64,000 nt of DNA, taken from assembly GCA_021770755.1 (NCBI GenBank), contig JAETQI010000006.1, positions 1-64,000 of the forward strand, written 5' to 3'. This document shows, in pieces, positions 1 through 6,671 of the stretch. This DNA comes from Lachnospiraceae bacterium (GTDB lineage Bacteria; Bacillota; Clostridia; Lachnospirales; Lachnospiraceae). The position numbers and the translations under genes are program-made. Each line of letters begins with the position of its first letter. Positions within the stretch are counted from its first letter, which is position 1. Under the pieces are notes generated by a model. The model worked only from the letters and a program-made list of their open reading frames with translations, did not search any database and was not told the origin of the DNA.

Positions 1-142
1 GCAGCACCGAAAAAGGGGTTGCTTAGACACCGCCTATAGGCGGTACCGAAAAATGCCCCGGAGGGGTTCATCCAAACCACCGGCAGAGCCGGTGGTCAAG
101 CCGTATGGCTGTGATTTTTTACAAAAGAAGGGAGGTGGTGCG

Positions 143-237
143 ATGAGTACTTATGAAATTTAAGCCTGATGTTTTTCGGCGGAAACTTTCTAATTGCACT
201 GCTTACCTACATAGATAGGAATAATAAGCGAAAATAA
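143..237 (+). pseudogene. Small hydrophobic type I toxin, copy 1, frameshifted
   Basis: ATG at 143 follows GGGAGGTGG. The frame stops after six codons (MSTYEI) because the run is GAAATTTAAG, where copy 2 has GAAATTTTAAG. Restoring one T gives the same 31-residue hydrophobic peptide as copy 2, ending at 237. The antisense promoter downstream is still intact, so this locus may now work only as an antitoxin-RNA source. I infer loss of toxin function from the frameshift. Confidence 0.75.
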
Positions 238-324
238 ATAAGCCTACCTTGTTTCTTGGCGGATCCAGGTAGGCTTATTGCCACTTCGGGAGGTCAACCA
301 CTTTGTGGGCGGTTGTTCCTTTCT
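232..324 (-). ncRNA. Predicted antisense antitoxin RNA, copy 1
   Basis: On the minus strand TTGCGT (354-359) and TATAGT (331-336) are 17 bases apart, pointing into the 3' end of the toxin frame. Transcription would run through the 13-bp inverted repeat AATAAGCCTACCT/AGGTAGGCTTATT (237-279) followed by a T-rich stretch. This is the TxpA/RatA-like arrangement. The RNA ends are estimated. Confidence 0.55.
237..279. terminator. Bidirectional hairpin at toxin copy 1
   Basis: A perfect 13-bp inverted repeat, AATAAGCCTACCT and AGGTAGGCTTATT, encloses a 17-base loop. It lies at the end of the toxin frame and in the path of the antisense RNA, so it could end both transcripts. Confidence 0.7.
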
Positions 325-625
325 GTATTTACTATAACATATCTTGAAACATGACGCAAGATTTTTTCATGAGACGAATTTTCCCGCATGCTCTTGTTCA
401 ACTTTTATTCTGAAAAACATTAATAAAAAATCGCCGGAGGAAGATTTTTTTACATAAAATTTGGAAAAAGCCTTCCAGTTTTTCATAACGTTTTTACAAA
501 ATGCCCCTGCGAATTTTTTGGGCTTGTCCGAAACGAGAAGTTATGATAAAATTTTTCACATGGAATAATCGTGTTGCAGGGTGGAAAGCCTCCCTAACTT
601 TTTACAAAAGAAGGGAGGTGGTGCG

Positions 626-721
626 ATGAATACTTATGAAATTTTAAGCCTGATGTTTTTCGGCGGAAACTTTCTAATTGCACTGCTTACCTACATAGAT
701 AGGAATAATAAGCGAAAATAA
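626..721 (+). CDS. Small hydrophobic peptide, putative type I toxin (holin-like)
   Basis: The peptide has 31 residues: a short polar start (MNTYEI), one membrane-spanning stretch (about residues 7-23) and a basic tail (DRNNKRK). GGGAGGTGG lies 5 bases upstream of ATG. The layout of a tiny membrane peptide, a convergent reverse promoter and a shared hairpin matches TxpA/BsrG-type and putative holin-like toxins of Firmicutes, which act at the cytoplasmic membrane. It is the intact partner of the frameshifted copy at 143. Function is inferred from architecture; the peptide is below the ORF-track cutoff. Confidence 0.7.
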   Translation: MNTYEILSLMFFGGNFLIALLTYIDRNNKRK

Positions 722-809
722 AAAAGCCTACCTTGTAATCTTGACCGGATGCAGGTAGGCTTTTGCCAAACTGGGAGGTCAACCACTTTGTGGGCGGTTG
801 TTCCTTTCT
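715..809 (-). ncRNA. Predicted antisense antitoxin RNA, copy 2
   Basis: Minus-strand promoter TTGCGT (839-844), 17-base spacer, TATAGT (816-821). The transcript would cross the inverted repeat AAAAGCCTACCT/AGGTAGGCTTTT (722-764) and overlap the end of the toxin gene. The hexamers are identical to copy 1, although the spacer has diverged, which supports selection on the promoter. Confidence 0.6.
722..764. terminator. Bidirectional hairpin at toxin copy 2
   Basis: Perfect 12-bp arms AAAAGCCTACCT and AGGTAGGCTTTT around a 19-base loop, immediately after the toxin stop codon. Confidence 0.7.
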
Positions 810-1036
810 GTATTTACTATAACACATCTTAAAACGTGACGCAAGATTTTTTCATGAGACGAATTTTTCTGCATGCTTTTGTTCAACTTTTATTCTGAAA
901 AACATTAATAAAAAATCGCCGGAGGAAGATTTTTTCCACATAAAATTTTGGAAAAAGCCTTCCAGTTTTTTACAACATTTTTACAAAATGCCCCTGCGGC
1001 ATTTTGGAGGGGTTTGGGGATGTTCCCCAACAAGCA

Positions 1037-1195
1037 TTTCTGAAATTTATTTCAGAAATAGCACTCATGTGCACATCTCCCGTTTCGTCAGAAATGGGAG
1101 AGTGTGTACATGAGTGCGTTGCTTGCTATTCCGTAAAAAGGGGTTTTTTACGGAGGTCTTCGCCGGGCACCGGCGTCCCGGCGCGTATGCGCCGG
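1037..1195. repeat. Cluster of four hairpins, non-coding
   Basis: Four inverted repeats follow one another. TTTCTGAAAT/ATTTCAGAAA is at 1037-1058. A long imperfect palindrome GCACTCATG/CATGAGTGC with inner TCTCCC/GGGAGA is at 1061-1117. TCCGTAAAAA/TTTTTTACGGA is at 1130-1154 and CCGGCGC/GCGCCGG at 1178-1195. The ORF listed at 1004-1279 crosses all four, lacks a plausible ribosome site and has no recognisable protein, so I read the region as structured DNA or RNA of unknown role. Confidence 0.5.
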
Positions 1196-1265
1196 ATCAA
1201 ACCAGTGTCGGCAGATACTGGCATAAAATTTTCGGGGAAATATGTGTGGCGGTGTTGGAATTTAG

Positions 1266-1294
1266 TTGAGACATTGTGACAGATATGCTATACT
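1266..1294 (+). promoter_or_regulatory. Promoter for third toxin module (TTGAGA-17-TATACT)
   Basis: TTGAGA and TATACT are spaced by exactly 17 bases. About 49 bases around it recur at 4773-4823, including the downstream TTTTAAAA and ATACCATAA. The leader to the toxin ATG at 1413 is about 110 bases, long as is usual for type I toxin mRNAs. Confidence 0.75.
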
Positions 1295-1412
1295 TTTAAA
1301 AGACAATACCATAACGGTAGGCGGTTAGCCCTCCACGGAGGACTGTTACCCTCCGATCACATAGAGATCTGTACGGAGTACAGAAATATATGGACAAAGG
1401 AGGGGGATACGA

Positions 1413-1523
1413 ATGATGACTATGGAAGGTCTGCTTGCGGTGATCAGCCTTGTGCTGACCGTATTCGGACTGGGATATACCATCGGCAGTAATAACACAA
1501 AAAAAATAATCGCCTCAGCCTGA
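1413..1523 (+). CDS. Small hydrophobic peptide, putative type I toxin 3
   Basis: The peptide has 36 residues: MMTMEG, then a hydrophobic helix (about residues 6-24) and a polar tail. AGGAGGGGG lies upstream of the double ATG (1413/1416). Its sequence is unlike the 626 toxin, but the layout is the same: forward promoter at 1266, hairpin across the 3' end, and a reverse promoter downstream. It fits the short holin-like toxin group (Hol_Tox/TxpA-like). Function is inferred. The gene is below the ORF-track cutoff. Confidence 0.65.
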   Translation: MMTMEGLLAVISLVLTVFGLGYTIGSNNTKKIIASA

Positions 1524-1590
1524 GAAACTAGACGATTATTTTTAACTAAAAAATTTCGACGGGCTAACCGTCTATCGGTATTGCCTTTTC
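1503..1590 (-). ncRNA. Predicted antisense antitoxin RNA 3
   Basis: Minus-strand TTGATT (1620-1625), 17-base spacer, TATATT (1597-1602), facing the toxin 3' end. The inverted repeat AAAATAATCG/CGATTATTTT (1503-1542) would end it and overlaps the last toxin codons. Confidence 0.5.
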
Positions 1591-1709
1591 AAATTTAATA
1601 TAGCATAGTTTCAAAAAGAAATCAAATTTTTTCTTGAAATCATGAAAAAATTTTTCTGGTCTGGATAAAAAAATTCCGCATCAGCAGAATACAAAAGAAG
1701 GTGATTTTA

Positions 1710-2516
1710 TTGAGTACGACAGAGCAGATGCATCAAAAGGATCTGGAACGTATCAGGCAGCTTCGGTATATGGACGACTCTTTCATGACGGTCTGCCTTG
1801 CAGATAATTTTGAAGGAGTGGAGCTGATACTCCGGATCATCCTGGGACAAAAAGACATAGAGGTCAGATCCGTCAGGACACAGGAGCTGATGAAAAATCT
1901 GCAGGGACGTTCGGCAATTTTAGATGTCCATGCAGTTGACAGCACAGGTAAAGAATTTGACGTGGAGGTTCAGCGGTCGGACGCAGGAGCAGGAGCAAAA
2001 CGGGCAAGGCATAACAGCAGCCTGCTGGACGCCCATATCTTAAAACCCAGAGCAGATACAGAAGAAATTCCGGACAGCTATGTTATCTTCATTACAGAAA
2101 ATGATGTGATGAAAGGAGACCAGGCAGTTTATCCGGTAGAGAGATATGTGAAGATCGGAAGAAAAAAAGTATTGTTTGGGGACGGATCACATATCCTATA
2201 TGTGAATGGAAAATATCGTGGAGACGATGAGATCGGAAAACTGATCCATGACCTGTCCTGTACCGATCCAGATGAGATGAACTATGAAGCCCTGGCAGAC
2301 AGGGCGAGGTATTATAAAAAGAATGAGAAAGGAGTCGCGGTTATGTGCAAAATTATGGAAGATATGAGAATTGAAGCTGAGCAGAATAGAGCAAAAAAGA
2401 TGGCAATCCGTATGATTAAAGCGGGTAAAATGTCATTGGATGATATAGCTGATTATACAGAGTTATCTCTTGAAGAATTAAAAAAACTTGAAGCAGAAAT
2501 CATACAGATGGTGTAA
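1710..2516 (+). CDS. Rpn-family recombination-promoting nuclease (PDDEXK_2)
   Basis: The protein has 268 residues if started at TTG 1710. That start follows AGAAGG and gives MSTTEQ, matching MSTTKQ in the paralogue at 41457, so I prefer it to GTG 1701. It belongs to the Rpn / PD-(D/E)XK nuclease family transposase group: the N-terminal DDSFM motif, an ILDVHAVDSTGKEFDVEVQ nuclease core (about residues 70-90) and YVNGKYRGDDEIGKLIHD (about 170). The C-terminal tail is helical and charged. Rpn proteins are RecA-independent DNA nucleases often found in or next to mobile DNA. A duplicated tail follows at 2529. Confidence 0.85.
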   Translation: MSTTEQMHQKDLERIRQLRYMDDSFMTVCLADNFEGVELILRIILGQKDIEVRSVRTQELMKNLQGRSAILDVHAVDSTGKEFDVEVQRSDAGAGAKRARHNSSLLDAHILKPRADTEEIPDSYVIFITENDVMKGDQAVYPVERYVKIGRKKVLFGDGSHILYVNGKYRGDDEIGKLIHDLSCTDPDEMNYEALADRARYYKKNEKGVAVMCKIMEDMRIEAEQNRAKKMAIRMIKAGKMSLDDIADYTELSLEELKKLEAEIIQMV

Positions 2517-2528
2517 GGAGTCGCTGCT

Positions 2529-2728
2529 ATGTGTAAAATAATGGAAGATATGAGAAATGAAGCTGCAAGAGAAGCAGCAATCGAAGCTGAACAGAAAAGT
2601 GCAAGGGAGACCGCAGAAAGAATGATCAGGGACGGAGAGATGCCACTGGAAAAAATTGCACGTTATGTTCCAACAATCTCCCTTGAAGAATTAAAAAACT
2701 TGAAGTAGAGATCATGCAGTTGGTGTAA
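2529..2728 (+). pseudogene. Duplicated, frameshifted C-terminal tail of the Rpn gene
   Basis: Starting at ATG 2529, the frame encodes MCKIMEDMRNEA..., repeating the end of the preceding Rpn protein (MCKIMEDMRIEA at about residue 209). It runs through EELKNLK and stops at 2708. One missing A in the run before CTTGAAG causes the stop; with it restored the frame ends VEIMQLV at 2728, parallel to AEIIQMV in the full gene. This looks like a tandem duplication of the tail cassette that later decayed. Confidence 0.75.
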
Positions 2729-2749
2729 AGAGCTTGAAGTAGTAATAAT

Positions 2750-2798
2750 ATCAGAAAATAGCCTCTAAGTTTTACAAACTTAGAGGCTATTTTCTGAT
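2750..2798 (+). terminator. Perfect 23-bp hairpin after the Rpn region
   Basis: ATCAGAAAATAGCCTCTAAGTTT, TAC loop, then its exact complement. Arms of this length with a 3-base loop are stronger than needed for termination. It isolates the Rpn region from the next operon. Confidence 0.75.
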
Positions 2799-2826
2799 AC
2801 GATGCAATAAAAATGAATGATATGCA

Positions 2827-2856
2827 TTGACAATACCACTCAATGAGTGGTATTGT
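2827..2856 (+). promoter_or_regulatory. Promoter with palindromic operator ahead of the Cas7 operon
   Basis: TTGACA (2827-2832) and TATTGT (2851-2856) are 18 bases apart. Almost the whole spacer is the palindrome ACAATACCACTCA-A-TGAGTGGTATTGT (2830-2856, 13-bp perfect arms). A dimeric repressor bound here would block RNA polymerase; the XRE protein at 3571 is a candidate. Further downstream, GGGAGG precedes a three-codon frame (ATG TGT AAG TAG). Confidence 0.7.
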
Positions 2857-2957
2857 ATATAAGGGAGGAAACGAAATGTGTAAGTAGTAAATTTAATTTG
2901 GGGATAAGAAAAAGCGGTTGAAAATGCCATTGTCCCTATCGATATGGAGGTCACTAT

Positions 2958-3578
2958 ATGATAAGCAGGACTAAAAAACTCTGTCAGATATGTGGTACTG
3001 CTTTTTTTGGAGGCGGGGATTACCATTATTGTCCAGACTGCGCAAAACTCAGAAAGTCTGACACAGTGGTTAGGATACGGATCTGTCAGGATTGTGGTAT
3101 TGAGTTTTTTGGCGGTCCCAGAGCTAAACGTTGTCCGAATTGCGCATATGCGGCACGCAAAGAAGCCCAAAGGCAGTACAAAAGAAACGGAACAATGCGA
3201 CCGATTGGCAGTATTGACAAATGTGTAGTTTGTGGCAAAGAATATACCGTAGTTTCAGGACGACAAAAATATTGCTCGGATGAATGCCAACGTGTTGGTG
3301 TTCTGGAATGGCAGCGTGCCCACAAAAAAGGATATCACCATATCTCTGGACAGGATATAAAAAGAATGCAACGTCGTCGCCAGACACAAAAAATTTGCCT
3401 ATATTGCCTTATGCCTTTTACAAGTAATACATCGACAAATCTATGTTCCGATTACTGTCGTACAGAGCAGAAAAAACTGCAGCAGTGCATGTCGGATATC
3501 AGGAGAGGATATAATCGGGACTTAAAAAAATATGAAGAAAAAAGAGAAAAGTACAGGGAGGATTGTAAAAATGAATGA
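2958..3578 (+). CDS. Four-zinc-knuckle protein, unknown function
   Basis: The protein has 206 residues with four CxxC...CxxxC/CxxC knuckles: CQICG...CPDC (residues 9-28), CQDCG...CPNC (about 43-62), CVVCG...CSDEC (about 90-110) and CLYC...CSDYC (about 148-168). The first two share a FFGG turn and look like internal duplicates. The C-terminus is a lysine- and glutamate-rich helix. GGAGG precedes ATG. It overlaps the XRE gene by 8 bases and heads a three-gene operon ending in an orphan Cas7, so co-transcription is likely. Zinc knuckles suggest nucleic acid or protein binding; no enzyme motif is seen. Confidence 0.8.
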   Translation: MISRTKKLCQICGTAFFGGGDYHYCPDCAKLRKSDTVVRIRICQDCGIEFFGGPRAKRCPNCAYAARKEAQRQYKRNGTMRPIGSIDKCVVCGKEYTVVSGRQKYCSDECQRVGVLEWQRAHKKGYHHISGQDIKRMQRRRQTQKICLYCLMPFTSNTSTNLCSDYCRTEQKKLQQCMSDIRRGYNRDLKKYEEKREKYREDCKNE

Positions 3579-3897
3579 CAAGTTATTCGCAAAATTATGG
3601 AATGATGCCCTTGTCCAGCCCCAAAAAGATATGTATATAGCAGAGTATGGTTATCCGGATTGGTTCGACGATATTAGTTCGGACATGGAGAAAGTGTTTA
3701 ATACATTAGGGAATATCCATGACATTGCGCACATGAGTGTTAAAGATCTGATATCAGTATCCGGTCTTACACAGTCGGATTTTGCCATAAAATTCTGCAT
3801 CCCGTTACGTACAATTGAAAACTGGGCAACCCAAAAGCGCCAATGCGCTGATTATATTCGGCTTTCGATCGCCAGGCAGCTCGGCCTGATTAATTAA
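3571..3897 (+). CDS. HTH (XRE-like) protein in the Cas7 operon
   Basis: The protein has 108 residues. I chose ATG 3571 over the upstream in-frame ATG 3532 because GGGAGG lies 9 bases before it. The C-terminal half holds a helix-turn-helix: VSGLTQSDFAIKFCIPLRTIENWA (about residues 68-91), followed by KRQCADYIRLSIARQLGL, an arrangement common in Clostridia antitoxin-like regulators. The N-terminal half (YGYPDWFDDIS) is acidic. It overlaps the zinc-knuckle gene and ends 16 bases before cas7. It may bind the palindrome at 2830-2856; that link is inference from position. Confidence 0.75.
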   Translation: MNDKLFAKLWNDALVQPQKDMYIAEYGYPDWFDDISSDMEKVFNTLGNIHDIAHMSVKDLISVSGLTQSDFAIKFCIPLRTIENWATQKRQCADYIRLSIARQLGLIN

Positions 3898-3913
3898 TTT
3901 ATGGAGGGATTTT

Positions 3914-4750
3914 ATGAACAAAATAGATTTTGCACTTATTATATCTGCTCGGTTCTGTAACCCCAATGGCGATCCCCTTAACTTAAACCGCCCGAGACAA
4001 GATTATGACGGATATGGCTATATCACAGACGTATGCCTGAAACATAAGATTCGCAACCGTTTCCTAGATAACGGGGAAAACGTTCTGATTGTTGAAGACT
4101 CGCGCGTTACTGATGGACTTTTTTCTGTGAACGCGCGTGTAAAAGCACACGATTCATTAAACGATTATGTGAAAAGAAAAGATCCTGATGGCTTTAGAAA
4201 CGAAGCGTGCCGTACATGGCTGGATGTGCGGACTTTCGGGCAAGTCTTCGCATTTAAGGCATCTGATAAAGACGACAAACATATAGGAGTTTCAATCCCT
4301 GTACGTGGTCCGGTAAGCATCGGGGAGGCAAGAAGCCTGGATGTAATTGATATTATTGACTTAGGAATAACAAAATCAACTAATTTGGACGACGCAGGCG
4401 GTCGAAAAAAGGACAGCACCACAATGGGATGCAAATATGTAGTAGCTCACGGCGTCTATGTTGCATATGGCTCCATTTTCCCGCAACTTGCAGATCTGAC
4501 AGGTTTTTCAAGCGCAGATGCGCAAATCCTAAAAAACTCCATGGCTACAATTTTTGAAAACGATGCGTCTTCATCCCGGCCGAGCGGAAGCATGGGAAGT
4601 CAATTGTTTTGGTGGGAACACGATTGTTCTAATGGTCGTAAAAATTCGCTATACGTCCATAGATCATTACATATTAAAGCCATCGAAGATTTTCCGTTTT
4701 ATACTTGTGAGCCAGAACACATTCCAGGTATTGAACTTTCTGTGTTATAG
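3914..4750 (+). CDS. cas7: Orphan type I-C CRISPR backbone protein Cas7 (Csd2)
   Basis: The protein has 278 residues, the usual length for Csd2/Cas7c. Family signatures are present from end to end: NPNGDPLNLNRPRQDYDGYG (residues 16-35), TDVCLKHKIRNRF, TFGQVFAFK, SIPVRGPVSIGEA, the long DSTTMGCKYVVAHGVYV block, TGFSSADAQ, and FENDASSSRPSGSM near the C-terminus. In type I-C Cascade several Cas7 copies coat the crRNA spacer. No cas3, cas5, cas8c, cas4, cas1, cas2 or repeat array exists in this window. The frame is intact and has its own GGAGG, and it sits third in an operon with a zinc-knuckle and an HTH protein. Its role here is unknown. Confidence 0.9.
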   Translation: MNKIDFALIISARFCNPNGDPLNLNRPRQDYDGYGYITDVCLKHKIRNRFLDNGENVLIVEDSRVTDGLFSVNARVKAHDSLNDYVKRKDPDGFRNEACRTWLDVRTFGQVFAFKASDKDDKHIGVSIPVRGPVSIGEARSLDVIDIIDLGITKSTNLDDAGGRKKDSTTMGCKYVVAHGVYVAYGSIFPQLADLTGFSSADAQILKNSMATIFENDASSSRPSGSMGSQLFWWEHDCSNGRKNSLYVHRSLHIKAIEDFPFYTCEPEHIPGIELSVL

Positions 4751-4773
4751 ATATATAGGTGATTTATATTTTG

Positions 4774-4802
4774 TTGAGATATTGCGGCGTATATGTTATA
4801 CT
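4774..4802 (+). promoter_or_regulatory. Promoter TTGAGA-17-TATACT, copy of the 1266 promoter
   Basis: TTGAGA (4774-4779), 17 bases, TATACT (4797-4802). Roughly 41 of 49 bases match 1265-1313, extending through TTTTAAAA and ATACCATAA. It drives the genes from 4863 onward and lies directly after cas7. Confidence 0.75.
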
Positions 4803-4862
4803 TTTAAAAAGCGATACCATAAGGGGAAAATGAAGTGATTTATAATTAGGGAGGTAAATAAA

Positions 4863-5231
4863 ATGGATAAGAGTAAGCAGTATGGGGTAAGCAGTAAGTT
4901 TGATTTTGGTGACTGGAACCATGTTGTGTATGGTCCGTTTACAACAGAGGATCAGGCACAGAATTGGCTTAACATGGAAGAGTACGATTTTAGGGACCGT
5001 GAATTAATGAGTAAAACATCTGCTATAAAATTAGCTGGAAAGAAAGCCGTTGAAAGAGCCATTGACCCTAAAGATTTGGGGATCTATCCAGATGAACAGC
5101 GTGGAAATAATAGAACTGAAAAGCAAGATAAAGAATCCGTAGTTTCAAAATTGACGGATTATAGGAATAAAATATCCAGCCAGACGCAGAATCAGCCTAT
5201 GAATGAAAGGAAATATGATATTATAAGGTAG
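4863..5231 (+). CDS. Unknown accessory protein with shared C-terminal tail
   Basis: The protein has 122 residues, with GGGAGG 8 bases before ATG. The N-terminal half (WNHVVYGPFTTEDQAQNWLN) resembles small DUF-type folds in conjugative elements. The C-terminal third is polar and ends KESVVSKLTDYRNK...PMNERKYDIIR. The same tail pattern closes the next protein (KESIVSKLADYRK...PMDKRKCDIVR), although the N-terminal parts are unrelated. That points to a portable tail, perhaps a docking or targeting signal. I do not recognise a function. Confidence 0.7.
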   Translation: MDKSKQYGVSSKFDFGDWNHVVYGPFTTEDQAQNWLNMEEYDFRDRELMSKTSAIKLAGKKAVERAIDPKDLGIYPDEQRGNNRTEKQDKESVVSKLTDYRNKISSQTQNQPMNERKYDIIR

Positions 5232-5291
5232 TTTATTTATGTTCCCTACGAACCATAAATATGTACAAATGAAAAGTATGGAGGTACCGAC

Positions 5292-5843
5292 ATGACATAT
5301 GTAGAAAAAATTTATGAAATATCAAAAGAGGCTTTTAGAGATGCAAGCATCAATCAGATGTCTTTTGATATCCTGTATAACTGCGATACAGGAGAGGTAT
5401 ATGCAACGCAGAAGCAGACGTTGAGAACAGAGAACGCAGAATATCTCTTTACAATCCCTGCGGATAACGATCAGGGATGGATTGATTCAAACGACGATAC
5501 TCCAGTCGAAGAACAATTTAATCAGGCGTTTGAAGAGGGCAACTTTAGTGAGTGGTTTTATAACGATTTGTTAGAGGAGGGGAGAAGTAATTTTGAAGGT
5601 CTTGAAGAGATTGAGGATACAGAGTATGATAAGACCTCTGGTGTGGAGAAACCAAAGCAGGAAAAGGAGTCCATGGTTTCAAAACTAAAAGATTATAGGA
5701 AAGGGTATGATAAGACCTCTGGCGTGGAGAAACCAAAGCAGGAAAAGGAGTCCATAGTTTCAAAACTGGCGGATTATAGGAAAGCAATAGCTACGCAAGA
5801 GAAAGAACCTATGGACAAAAGAAAGTGTGATATTGTAAGGTAG
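5292..5843 (+). CDS. Unknown accessory protein with tandem 27-residue repeat and shared tail
   Basis: The protein has 183 residues, with GGAGG upstream of ATG. Residues 1-110 form an acidic domain (FSEWFYNDLLEEG). Residues 112-138 and 139-165 are a near-identical repeat, YDKTSGVEKPKQEKES followed by VSKL and DYRK; the DNA repeat is 81 bp at 5625 and 5706. The protein ends PMDKRKCDIVR, like the upstream neighbour at 4863. The very similar DNA of the two units indicates a recent duplication. No known enzyme motif is seen. Confidence 0.7.
   Translation: MTYVEKIYEISKEAFRDASINQMSFDILYNCDTGEVYATQKQTLRTENAEYLFTIPADNDQGWIDSNDDTPVEEQFNQAFEEGNFSEWFYNDLLEEGRSNFEGLEEIEDTEYDKTSGVEKPKQEKESMVSKLKDYRKGYDKTSGVEKPKQEKESIVSKLADYRKAIATQEKEPMDKRKCDIVR
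5625..5786 (+). repeat. 81-bp in-frame tandem repeat
   Basis: Two copies (5625-5705, 5706-5786) start TATGATAAGACCTCTGG and differ at only a few positions. They lie inside the 5292 gene and duplicate its VSKLxDYRK tail motif. Confidence 0.9.
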
Positions 5844-5848
5844 GTAGT

Positions 5849-6427
5849 ATGTATAATAAAAATGTAAAAATATTTAGTTTTGGCAACAAGATTGGAGAAA
5901 TGGAAACGATCAGAATAGAAGACCTGTTTGATGACGGTCTGGCATATGGGTGTGACGTATACGTCAATGCAATCCATGAAGAAATGGAAACCTCTTTTTT
6001 GATCGTTCCTGACATCAATTTATATATAGATGTAATCACAGCTAAGAATAATGAAGAAAAATTGAAAGTCATTGAGTGTCATACTGATAGAAGTGATTAT
6101 AAATTTTATGAAATTACAGCTTATGATGAGGACGAGGATGGAATAAATGAATATTCCGAAAAACGTTATATAGCATCTTTTTTTGACGGAGCAAAGCGTA
6201 AATTCGGAAGTGCAAGTTTCCGAACTATTAAAGACGCGGTTCGGTATATTAAAATTGGGGAAGATACTGAAAAAATGCGTTGGAAAGATGGCGAGGGAAG
6301 AAAGTATTCTATTGATGACCTTTACAATTTGGAAACAGTATCAATCTTATTTCATATGACCCTTGATAAATATAGTATTTTTGACCGAAGTGAGAATTGT
6401 ATTTTTTCGAGAGAAATTGATGAATAG
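5849..6427 (+). CDS. Unknown acidic protein
   Basis: The protein has 192 residues and starts at ATG 5849, 5 bases after the previous stop, with AGGTAGGTAG as a weak ribosome site. It is likely translated from the same transcript as 4863 and 5292. The sequence is rich in acidic and aromatic residues, with an EITAYDEDEDGINEYSEKRY stretch, and has no signal peptide or membrane segment. I do not recognise a family. Low GC and the accessory context fit horizontally acquired cargo. Confidence 0.6.
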   Translation: MYNKNVKIFSFGNKIGEMETIRIEDLFDDGLAYGCDVYVNAIHEEMETSFLIVPDINLYIDVITAKNNEEKLKVIECHTDRSDYKFYEITAYDEDEDGINEYSEKRYIASFFDGAKRKFGSASFRTIKDAVRYIKIGEDTEKMRWKDGEGRKYSIDDLYNLETVSILFHMTLDKYSIFDRSENCIFSREIDE

Positions 6428-6447
6428 GAGAAAATATTTATGATAAG

Positions 6448-6552
6448 GTAACTTATAAAATTATTACCCCAGATGAAATCATAGACTGTGATCGAAATGG
6501 AAGACTCGTAACCATAGTCTTTAACAGAATGCTTACGAGTAAGTATGCATGA
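6448..6552 (+). pseudogene. Remnant of a lipoprotein C-terminus (copy of the 7419 gene end)
   Basis: A 43-bp segment at 6443-6485 matches 8023-8065 with one mismatch, and the open frame continues as VTYKIITPDEIIDCDRNG to a TGA at 6552. It parallels VTYKIITPNEIIESQ near the end of the lipoprotein at 7419. No start codon or N-terminal part is present. This marks an old duplication or rearrangement around 6430-8160. Confidence 0.65.
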
Positions 6553-6671
6553 AAATCCGTGTCTTTGTATTGCCTATGGTCGTGGCGGGTTACCAACATT
6601 TAGGTATTACAGCCTAAAAGTCCTATCAAGGGAAGGGTTAAATTTAGCGAAATATTTATAGGGATAATAAT

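Larger units (their letters stand above)
116..511 (+). repeat. Tandem duplication, copy 1 (type I toxin module)
   Basis: This segment repeats almost base for base at 599-998, offset 483 bp. It contains the toxin ribosome site, the toxin frame, a hairpin and a reverse promoter. Copy 1 has one T fewer in the toxin frame. The copies differ mainly inside the terminator loop and at scattered single bases. Confidence 0.9.
599..998 (+). repeat. Tandem duplication, copy 2 (type I toxin module)
   Basis: Second copy of the 116-511 segment, with an intact toxin frame. The match covers the toxin, hairpin, antisense promoter and about 170 bases beyond it, ending at GCCCCTGCG in both copies. Confidence 0.9.

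Noticed and set aside
1004-1279. 91-residue ORF on the plus strand
   Set aside because: It starts with TTG without a good ribosome site, crosses four hairpins and has no protein-like composition.
3914-4750. Possible complete CRISPR-Cas locus around cas7
   Set aside because: No repeat array and no other cas gene is found anywhere in the window; only the lone cas7 is supported.
5625-5786. Two direct repeats as a mini CRISPR array
   Set aside because: The units are adjacent without spacers and lie in frame inside a gene; they are a coding repeat.
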